Part shown: positions 6,450 through 12,218 of the stretch, in pieces | How positions within the stretch are numbered: position 1 is the first letter of the stretch | How the letters are laid out: each line of letters begins with the position of its first letter | Origin: CAYLSO01 sp964386525 | GTDB lineage: Bacteria > Eisenbacteria > RBG-16-71-46 > DASYSL01 | DNA: 12,218 nucleotides | Reading direction: 5' to 3' | Assembly: GCA_964386525.1 (NCBI GenBank) | Contig: CAYLSO010000273.1 | Span: 1-12,218, forward strand | The notes under the pieces: generated by a model | What the model saw: the letters and a program-made list of their open reading frames with translations, nothing else | Told to the model about the DNA's origin: nothing | The model's database searches: none | Program-made: the position numbers and the translations under genes

Positions 6450-6713
6450 GCGGAGAACCTACCACGGCGGGCGTGCGGCCGAGTGCCCCCGCCACAGCGT
6501 GGCGCGGGCGCGTCACAGCGCGCTTCGTGCGGTGGGGCGGGCCCGCGATCCCACAGCGACTTAGACCGGGCACGGCGCTTGCCATGACTGTCCCTGGGAG
6601 CCGGGCCGGACCTCGCTCCCGCCGGGAGTGGGACAGCGTCCTGGCCCGACGGCGATACCGGCCCGGCCGGTGGGGGCGGCCCTTCGTCGGGCAGCCGAGC
6701 CTGGAGGTGCGCG
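6450..6713. promoter_or_regulatory. Divergent intergenic region with repeated CACAGCG motifs
   Basis: This 264-bp gap separates the leftward operon from the rightward outer-membrane protein gene, so it must hold both promoters, though I see no clear -35/-10 pair. On the plus strand CACAGCG occurs three times: 6493-6499, 6514-6520 and 6552-6558. The first two are 21 bp apart, two helical turns, and the first lies in the perfect inverted repeat CGCCACAGCGTGGCG (6490-6504). These could be operator sites. Nearer the barrel gene, GGGAGC (6596-6601) can pair with GCTCCC (6615-6620), or the latter with GGGAG (6624-6628). GGAGG at 6703-6707, six bases before the ATG at 6714, is the ribosome site of the barrel gene. 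Confidence 0.5.
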
Positions 6714-7628
6714 ATGCAAGACCGGATGTCCATGAGTTCGAGCCGGCCGACGGCCGGGCCGGTGCTGGCAGCCATGGCGCTGGGCGCGTGGATGCTCGCA
6801 TGGGGTTGGGCTGCCGAGGCCCACGAACCGTCCCGTGTCGGCGGAGCGCCCAGTGCCATCGCCGTCTCCGTTCTCGCGACCCCGTCGTTCGGGATCGACG
6901 TGATGGCGTCGCCGGCCGTCGCGGTCGCACCCCTCTCCCTGGACGCGACCGGGCCCGCCATGGCGGCTGCCGAGCCGACCGTGGTGCGCCGTCCATGGGA
7001 CCGCGGCCTTCCACCTCAGCCGGCGCCGGTCGCGCCGGTCTACAGAAAGCCGCCCAAGCCCGTCGGCTGGGTGACGCTGCGCAGCGGCTTCTTCGACGGC
7101 GACTATGTCCCTAAGGACGATTTCCTCGCCGGCTTCAAGATGACCGGCCGGGTGGGAGATGCCCTGCAGATGGGGATCTCGACCGACTGGCAGTACCACT
7201 CCGAGACCGGGGTCGAGTGGGTCGGCCAGTACATCGGCCCGGGCGGCGTCCCGGTGGGGGTCACCACGACCCGCTACGAGTCGAGCTCCCACCTCATCCC
7301 CATCCTGGGAGTCGTGGAGCTGCGGCCCGACTTCGGCGGGGTCCAGCCGTATGTCGGCGCCGGAGTGGGATATGAAGTCCTGGTCGTCGAGGTCCGCGAC
7401 TACTACTACGGCGTCGAGTACGAGGACGATTACGGGGGATTCGGCTGGCAGCCGTACGGCGGCCTGGGGGTGACCCTCGGCCGAAACCTCCAGTTCGTCG
7501 CCGAGGGGTACTGGAACTTCTCGACGGTCGAGCGGACCGTCCGGGATCTGGAGACCGGCTACCTCGTCGAGCAGAGGCTCGACGTGGACGGCGCCGGGCT
7601 ACGGTTCGGGCTCGCCTTCGGGTTCTGA
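6714..7628 (+). CDS. Outer-membrane beta-barrel protein (OmpA/OmpW-like size)
   Basis: 304 residues with a signal peptide (hydrophobic 16-32, cleavage likely after AEA at 36). A spacer of low-complexity Ala/Val/Pro sequence (37-100) ends in a proline-rich stretch (LPPQPAPVAPVYRKPPKP). From about 117 to 304 the sequence alternates short amphipathic strands with Gly/Asp/Tyr-rich turns, including VQPYVGAGVGYEV (210-222), a tyrosine-rich acidic loop (DYYYGVEYEDDYGG, 229-242) and GWQPYGGLGVTLG. It ends GLRFGLAFGF, with the terminal Phe expected of a BAM-inserted barrel. The length fits an 8-strand barrel; ligand and function are unknown. The start is supported by GGAGG six bases upstream; in-frame ATGs at codons 5 and 7 are alternatives. 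It is transcribed away from the envelope operon and is followed by a hairpin, so probably monocistronic. Confidence 0.85.
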   Translation: MQDRMSMSSSRPTAGPVLAAMALGAWMLAWGWAAEAHEPSRVGGAPSAIAVSVLATPSFGIDVMASPAVAVAPLSLDATGPAMAAAEPTVVRRPWDRGLPPQPAPVAPVYRKPPKPVGWVTLRSGFFDGDYVPKDDFLAGFKMTGRVGDALQMGISTDWQYHSETGVEWVGQYIGPGGVPVGVTTTRYESSSHLIPILGVVELRPDFGGVQPYVGAGVGYEVLVVEVRDYYYGVEYEDDYGGFGWQPYGGLGVTLGRNLQFVAEGYWNFSTVERTVRDLETGYLVEQRLDVDGAGLRFGLAFGF

Positions 7629-7640
7629 GCCGACGCGCGC

Positions 7641-7666
7641 GGCGGCCCCATCCAGACGGGGCCGCC
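7641..7666 (+). terminator. GC hairpin after the barrel gene
   Basis: GGCGGCCCC (7641-7649) and GGGGCCGCC (7658-7666) form a perfect 9-bp stem with an 8-base loop, starting 12 bases after the TGA. There is no U-run behind it (CCCGCCTT), so it is either a non-canonical terminator or a transcript-end-protecting hairpin. Confidence 0.55.
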
Positions 7667-7742
7667 CCCGCCTTGACGCCCCGCAGTCCATTCTCGATTC
7701 TTGCCTTAGCCCCAGCCCGGCCGCCCTCGGACGGCGCCCCTT

Positions 7743-8261
7743 GTGCCCCGCCGCCCCGCCGCCCAGCCCCGGGAGCCGGTCGAGCGCACGGTCGAGGATG
7801 TCGTGCTCTCGCGCCAGGCCATCCGCCGCTTCGCGGACCGACCGGAGCGGCGCGAGTTGCTCACCAAGCTCTTCTCGCTGGCCCAGCGCGCTCCCTCCGA
7901 TTGGAACCTCCAGCCCTGGCGCTGGCTCGGGCTGCGCGGCGCCGAGTGCGACGCCCAGCAGTAGTCCGTGAACGAGTTCTTTTGCGACCGCCCCGACCGC
8001 GCCCGGGAGTTTGCCGTGCGCAACTCGATGCTCGCCCTGATGACGCTGATCCTCGTGGCGCAGGCCGAAGGGCTGGCGTCGGGTTTCGTCGGCGCCTGCG
8101 ACGAAGCGGGGATCCGCCGCGCATTCCGCATCCCCGATCGCTGGGCCGTGGCGATGATCCTGACGCTCGGATATCCCGCAGAAGAGCCGCCGTTGTCGTT
8201 GCGCAGGCCGCTCGCCGAGGTCGTCGATGGGGACGGATTCGACGGCCGTGGCGCCGCCTGA
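7743..8261 (+). pseudogene. Broken nitroreductase-family gene
   Basis: The first 73 codons (GTG at 7743) match the start of FMN-dependent nitroreductases: SRQAIRRFADRP, then RAPSDWNLQPWRWLGLRG, the segment that binds FMN phosphate and substrate. A TAG at 7962-7964 interrupts the frame. In the same frame beyond it follow REFAVRNSMLALMTLILVAQAEGLASGFVGACDE and ILTLGYPAEEPPLSLRRPLAEVV, the usual C-terminal half, ending at the TGA at 8259-8261. Between the halves only about 25 codons remain, where family members of 190-220 residues have roughly 60-80, so the central dimer and FMN section appears deleted as well as stopped. The two halves are still in one frame, suggesting recent decay. No good ribosome site precedes the GTG. 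A sequencing error could explain the stop but not the missing middle. Confidence 0.75.
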
Positions 8262-8292
8262 AAGAATTGTCAGCGGCTCGGACAGAAGTTCG

Positions 8293-8321
8293 TTGACACC
8301 CTCTCGGGTGAGGTCCATACA
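8293..8321 (+). promoter_or_regulatory. Candidate sigma-70-type promoter
   Basis: TTGACA (8293-8298), a perfect -35 element, is followed after exactly 17 bases by CATACA (8316-8321), a weak -10 sharing A-T-A with the consensus. The spacer contains a 5-bp inverted repeat CACCC/GGGTG that overlaps the -35 end. It would drive nrdJ with a leader of about 430 bases. A chance match is possible. Confidence 0.35.
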
Positions 8322-8745
8322 GTCGTCATCTCGTCGCGCGCGCCCTGCTTCCGGCAAGTACGCGAAAACGCGCGCGGTGGGAGCCCCCGCAGAAATGGCG
8401 TTGATTCTCCGCAGGCCGGCGGCTGGCGCTCGGGAATGCCCACTTCGCGAGTCGCACCCGGCTCGGACGCAGTGCGCCGCCTGCACGTGCTGAATCTGCG
8501 AGGTCGGAAGTTCCGAATCTGAAGGCTGAGTTTCTGGTGGGCGGGCAGGAAGCCGCGTAGAGAATCGGGCTGCTTCCCCTCCGCCTCCAGGCGCCCCCGG
8601 GAAGGCAACGCAACGCGGGATCTGCGCGCCCCGGCGGGTGTACCGACGATGGCAGGGCGATGCTCGCATCGCGTCCAGGGAGGGCGCCCGCTTTCGCCCC
8701 CCCGGTGCAGGCGAATCTCGCCCCTGACCCAGCAGCGGTTGTGCC

Positions 8746-8751
8746 AGGAGG
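8746..8751 (+). promoter_or_regulatory. nrdJ ribosome binding site
   Basis: AGGAGG lies six bases before the GTG at 8758, a near-perfect Shine-Dalgarno sequence that settles the non-ATG start of nrdJ. Confidence 0.85.
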
Positions 8752-8757
8752 CATCCG

Positions 8758-11700
8758 GTGGAGATTCCCCGCCATTTCACGCGCGTGGGGCAGAGCCCCT
8801 ACGCCGGCATCCCCTTTGACAAGCGCACGTCCGAGATCCGGAACCCCGACGGGTCCACCGTCTTCCGGCTCGAGAACGTCGAGGTCCCCGCGCACTGGTC
8901 GCAGGTGGCCACCGACATCCTGGCCCAGAAATATTTCCGCAAGGCCGGCGTGCCCCAGGTGGACGCCAAGGGTAAGCCGGTGCTCGACGGGGACGGCAAG
9001 CCCGTCCTGGGGGGCGAGCGCGCGGCGCGCCAGGTCTTCCACCGGATGGCCGGCTGCTGGACCGAGTGGGGGCGCCGCCACGGGTACTTCTCGAGCGACG
9101 ACGACGCCCAGGCCTATCACGACGAGATGTGCCACATGCTGGCGCAGCAGATCGCCGCGCCCAACTCGCCGCAGTGGTTCAATACCGGCCTGCATTTCGC
9201 TTACGGGATCGAAGGGCCGTCCCAGGGTCACTACTTCGTGGACCCGGCCACCGGGCAGCTCGAGCGGGCAGCCAACACCTACGAGCGGCCGCAACCGCAC
9301 GCCTGCTTCATCCAGTCGGTCAACGACGACCTGGTGAACGAGGGGGGCATCATGGACCTGTGGGTCCGCGAAGCCCGCCTCTTCAAGTACGGTTCGGGCA
9401 CGGGGACCAACTTCTCCAACCTGCGGGGGGCGAACGAGCCCCTGTCGGGCGGCGGACGCTCCTCGGGGCTCATGTCCTTCCTGCGCATCGGCGACCGGGC
9501 GGCCGGTGCCATCAAATCGGGTGGGACGACCCGGCGGGCCGCCAAGATGGTCATCCTCGACATCGACCACCCGGACATCGAGGAGTTCGTCGACTGGAAG
9601 GTGGTGGAGGAGCAGAAGGTGGCCGCCCTGGTCACCGGGTCGCGCATCCTCAACCAGGCGGTCAACTCCATCCTCGATGCCTGCCAGGTGACCGGTGACG
9701 ACGGCCGGCCCTCGGTCGAGGCCGACGCCCGGGCCAACCCCAGGGTGGCCGCGGCGGTGGCCGAGGCCCGCAAGCTGGGGGTTCCGGAGGCCTACGTGCG
9801 CCGGGCGCTCGCCCTGGCCCGCCAGGGCTACCGGCACCTGCCGATGCCCGAGTACGACACGGACTGGGACGGCAAGGCCTACGGAACGGTCTCGGGGCAG
9901 AACTCCAACAACAGCATCCGCATCCCCAACAGCTTCATGCAGGCCCTGGAGCGCGACGAGGACTGGACCCTGACCCGTCGCACCGATGGCAAGCCGGCCA
10001 AGAAGTTGCCGGCCCGCGAGCTGTGGGACCGGGTGACCATGGCGGCGTGGCAATGCGCCGACCCGGGCATCCAGTTCGACACCACCATCAACGAATGGCA
10101 CACCTGCCCCGAGGATGGGCGGATCTTCGCCTCTAATCCGTGCTCAGAATTTCTTTACCTAAACGACACCGCCTGTAACCTGGCCTCCATCAACCTGGTC
10201 AAGTTCCTGCGCGGGGACGGGACGTTCGACATCGAGGGCTACCGCCACGCCATCCGGCTGTGGACCCTGACCCTCGAGATCAGCGTCCTCATGGCCTCCT
10301 TCCCCAGCCCGGCCATCGCTCGCAATAGCTACGCGTTCCGGCCTCTGGGCCTGGGCTACGCCAACCTGGGCACAGTGCTCATGCGCATGGGCGTGCCGTA
10401 CGACTCCAAGCGGGGCGTGGCGCTCTGTGGAGCGCTGACCGCCATCCTCACCGGCGAGGCCTACGCCGCCTCGGCCGAGATGGCGGCGGAGCTGGGGCCG
10501 TTCCCCGGCTTCGAGAAGAACCGCGAGCCCATGCTGCGGGTGATCCGCAACCACCGGCGCGCCGCCTACGGCTCGCGCCCCGGGGAGTATGAGGGCCTCA
10601 GCAACCTGCCCCTGTCCATCGACCCCGAGCACTGCGACCAGGACCTGCTGGTGGCGGCCCAGGAGTGCTGGGACCGGGTGCTGGAGCAGGGGGCCCGGCA
10701 CGGCTTCCGCAACGCCCAGGCCACGGTCATCGCCCCGACGGGCACCATCGGCCTGGTGATGGACTGCGACACCACCGGCATCGAGCCCGACTTCGCTCTG
10801 GTCAAGTTCAAGAAGCTGGCCGGCGGCGGCTACTTCCGCATCGCCAACCAGAGCCTCCCCATCGCGCTCCAGACGCTGGGCTACGAGCCCGCGGAGATCG
10901 ACGAGATCGTGGCCTACTGCGTCGGGCGGGGCACGCTGGAGGGGGCGCCGTTCATCAACCAGGAGAGCCTGCACCAGAAGGGCTTCGACGCCGAGACGCT
11001 GGGCCGCATCGAGGACTCCCTCAAGGGTGCCTTCGAGCTGCGCTTCGCGTTCAACCGCTGGACCCTCGGCGAGGACTTCTGCAAGGGCGCTCTGGGTATC
11101 ACCGAGCAGCAGCTCGACGACTGGAACTTCGAGATCCTCAAGGCGCTGGGTTTCACCTCCGAGCAGATCGCCGCGGCCAACGACTACGTCTGCGGGGCCA
11201 TGACGGTGGAGGGCGCGCCGCACCTGCGGCCCGAGCACCTGGCGGTCTTCGACTGCGCCAGCCGCTGCGGCAAGAAGGGCCGGCGCTACATCGCCTACCA
11301 AGCGCACATCGAGCTGATGGCGGCGGCCCAGCCGTTCCTCTCGGGGGCGGCCTCCAAGACCATCAACATGCCGGCCGACGCCGCCGTCGAGGACGTGCAG
11401 CGCGCCTACGAGCTGGCCTGGCAGAAGATGGTCAAGGCGGTGGCGCTCTACCGCGACGGCTCCAAGCTCTCGCAGCCGCTCTCGGCCGCACTCGACGACG
11501 ACGACGCCGAGGAGCTGAAGCGCGCCGCCGCCGAGCGCGACGTGGCGGCGGTGGCGCACAAGCTGGCCGAGAAGGTCGTCTACCGTTACCTGGCGCGGCG
11601 CCGCCCGCTGCCCGACCGGCGCTGGGGCTACACCCAGAAGGCGCGCGTCGGCGGCCAGAAGATCTACTTGCGCACCGGTGAATACGAGGACGGCACGCTC

Positions 11701-12218
11701 GGCGAGATCTTCCTCGACGTGCACCGTGAGGGCGCGGCGTTCCGCAGCCTGATGAACTGCTTCGCCATCGCCGTCTCGCTCGGCCTGCAGCACGGCGTGC
11801 CGCTCGAGGAGTTCGTCGAGGCGTTCCTGTTCACGCGCTTCGAGCCCAACGGGCTGGTGATCGGCAACCGCAAGATCCGCCGCGTCACCTCGGTGATCGA
11901 CTACATCTTCCGTGAGCTGGCCATCGCCTACCTGAGCCGCAACGACCTGGCGCAGGTCTCCGAGGAAGACCTGCTCGGCGAGCCGGGCCCGGCGCCGGAG
12001 CCCGACTACGACGGGGAAGAGGTGGTGGAGCACGGGCAGCCGCGCGTGTCGGTGAAGCCGGCGGCGGTCGTCGCTCCCGCGGCGCCGGCGTCACCCGGCA
12101 ACCCGGGGCGCGGCAAGGGCGGCCACGGTGGCCACGGCGGCAAGGGCGCCTCGACGGCTTCGCGCGGCTCGACCGGTTCGCCCGCGGCGGCGGATGCGAT
12201 CGCGGCTCCGCCCGCGGC
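8758..12218 (+). CDS. nrdJ: Adenosylcobalamin-dependent (class II) ribonucleotide reductase, 3'-truncated
   Basis: The frame is open from GTG 8758 to the window edge (1153 codons seen). It reduces ribonucleotides to deoxyribonucleotides in the cytoplasm with a coenzyme B12-derived radical, independent of oxygen. Close to alpha-proteobacterial NrdJ: IPRHFTRVGQSPYAGIPF at the start (no ATP-cone), APNSPQWFNTGL, Cys183 in PQPHACFIQS (first redox cysteine), KYGSGTGTNFS and TTRRAAKMVILDIDHPDIEE, then N460-P-C462-S-E464, with Cys462 the thiyl-radical residue, Cys473 in TACNLASINL (redox partner), and PTGTIGLVMDCDTTGIEPD. A TSCPD domain follows (about 958-1060: GGQKIYLRTGEYEDG, FTRFEPNG). The last visible 60 residues are a Gly/His/Ala-rich linker (GKGGHGGHGGKG); relatives end 80-100 residues later with a CxxC-type cysteine cluster that should lie outside the window. 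The codons at the NPCSE loop (about 10129-10176) are unusually A/T-ending. Confidence 0.95.
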   Translation, partial: MEIPRHFTRVGQSPYAGIPFDKRTSEIRNPDGSTVFRLENVEVPAHWSQVATDILAQKYFRKAGVPQVDAKGKPVLDGDGKPVLGGERAARQVFHRMAGCWTEWGRRHGYFSSDDDAQAYHDEMCHMLAQQIAAPNSPQWFNTGLHFAYGIEGPSQGHYFVDPATGQLERAANTYERPQPHACFIQSVNDDLVNEGGIMDLWVREARLFKYGSGTGTNFSNLRGANEPLSGGGRSSGLMSFLRIGDRAAGAIKSGGTTRRAAKMVILDIDHPDIEEFVDWKVVEEQKVAALVTGSRILNQAVNSILDACQVTGDDGRPSVEADARANPRVAAAVAEARKLGVPEAYVRRALALARQGYRHLPMPEYDTDWDGKAYGTVSGQNSNNSIRIPNSFMQALERDEDWTLTRRTDGKPAKKLPARELWDRVTMAAWQCADPGIQFDTTINEWHTCPEDGRIFASNPCSEFLYLNDTACNLASINLVKFLRGDGTFDIEGYRHAIRLWTLTLEISVLMASFPSPAIARNSYAFRPLGLGYANLGTVLMRMGVPYDSKRGVALCGALTAILTGEAYAASAEMAAELGPFPGFEKNREPMLRVIRNHRRAAYGSRPGEYEGLSNLPLSIDPEHCDQDLLVAAQECWDRVLEQGARHGFRNAQATVIAPTGTIGLVMDCDTTGIEPDFALVKFKKLAGGGYFRIANQSLPIALQTLGYEPAEIDEIVAYCVGRGTLEGAPFINQESLHQKGFDAETLGRIEDSLKGAFELRFAFNRWTLGEDFCKGALGITEQQLDDWNFEILKALGFTSEQIAAANDYVCGAMTVEGAPHLRPEHLAVFDCASRCGKKGRRYIAYQAHIELMAAAQPFLSGAASKTINMPADAAVEDVQRAYELAWQKMVKAVALYRDGSKLSQPLSAALDDDDAEELKRAAAERDVAAVAHKLAEKVVYRYLARRRPLPDRRWGYTQKARVGGQKIYLRTGEYEDGTLGEIFLDVHREGAAFRSLMNCFAIAVSLGLQHGVPLEEFVEAFLFTRFEPNGLVIGNRKIRRVTSVIDYIFRELAIAYLSRNDLAQVSEEDLLGEPGPAPEPDYDGEEVVEHGQPRVSVKPAAVVAPAAPASPGNPGRGKGGHGGHGGKGASTASRGSTGSPAAADAIAAPPA

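Larger units (their letters stand above)
8262..8757. other. Long leader/intergenic region upstream of nrdJ
   Basis: This 496-bp stretch has no gene I can support on either strand. It holds a candidate promoter (8293-8321), a perfect 16-bp inverted repeat GCGATGC-TC-GCATCGC at 8657-8672 (operator-like, as a 2-base loop is too tight for RNA), and a small stem GGCGA-ATC-TCGCC at 8710-8722, 23 bases before the ribosome site. I see no B12-box of a cobalamin riboswitch and no AT-rich NrdR box. Confidence 0.5.

Noticed and set aside
8270..8608. Minus-strand frame of 112 codons in the nrdJ leader
   Set aside because: No motif, no ribosome site, and it would end inside the pseudogene boundary; composition looks like chance.
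8262..8757. Cobalamin riboswitch before nrdJ
   Set aside because: I looked for a B12-box and the usual paired elements and found none; class II reductases also do not normally need repression by B12.
8326..10101. Minus-strand frame of 591 codons
   Set aside because: Runs antisense to nrdJ, whose protein is strongly conserved; no recognisable motif.
10159..12033. Minus-strand frame of 624 codons
   Set aside because: Antisense shadow of nrdJ codon periodicity; composition rich in Val/Leu/Gly/Arg/His without domains.
1..12218. tRNA, rRNA, CRISPR array, transposase or phage genes
   Set aside because: No T-loop-like GGTTCRA motif in a cloverleaf, no regular short repeats with spacers, and no recognisable transposase or phage protein in any frame.

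Overview
The window is GC-rich DNA from a Gram-negative (diderm) bacterium: it encodes lipoprotein-type and Sec-type signal peptides, an outer-membrane beta-barrel protein and an envelope protease. The mix of genes (alpha-proteobacterial-style class II ribonucleotide reductase, barrel-fused SppA, SH3-like cassette protein) does not match a cultured genus I can name. An uncultured high-GC phylum is plausible, but that is inference.

Left end (1-1085, all minus strand): a piece of an integron gene-cassette array. A 102-bp attC site (349-450) has canonical R'' and R' cores, nested complementary arms with two single-base bulges, and an internal hairpin. It follows directly after the stop codon of a secreted 199-residue protein of unknown function (456-1055). 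The 5' boundary of that cassette is a GTTAGGC core at 1085-1079, the exact complement of the attC R'' core, as expected for a mobile cassette. Beyond the attC a second cassette begins, carrying the first 68 codons of a lipoprotein that runs off the window. Just upstream of the first cassette, two 12-bp direct repeats 24 bp apart resemble the layout of an attI site. No integrase gene is visible. The next 500 bp (1086-1591) contain no gene I can support.

Middle (1592-6449, minus strand): a tight three-gene operon, transcribed leftward in the order lipoprotein-like TIM-barrel glycosidase, SppA-type protease with an N-terminal barrel-like domain, NAD(P)-binding epimerase-like protein. Both junctions are 4-bp start/stop overlaps, so translation is probably coupled. 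A 264-bp intergenic region with three CACAGCG heptamers separates it from the divergent plus-strand gene for a small outer-membrane beta-barrel protein (6714-7628), which is followed by a GC-rich hairpin.

Right end (7743-12218, plus strand): a broken nitroreductase-family gene (in-frame TAG plus a probable missing middle section), a 496-bp non-coding leader with a candidate sigma-70-type promoter, then a large 3'-truncated gene for adenosylcobalamin-dependent (class II) ribonucleotide reductase, nrdJ. Its catalytic NPCSE loop is encoded by a short island of A/T-ending codons unlike the rest of the gene.

The parts do not form one pathway: the left end is mobile cassette DNA, the middle is cell-envelope function, and the right end is deoxynucleotide synthesis.
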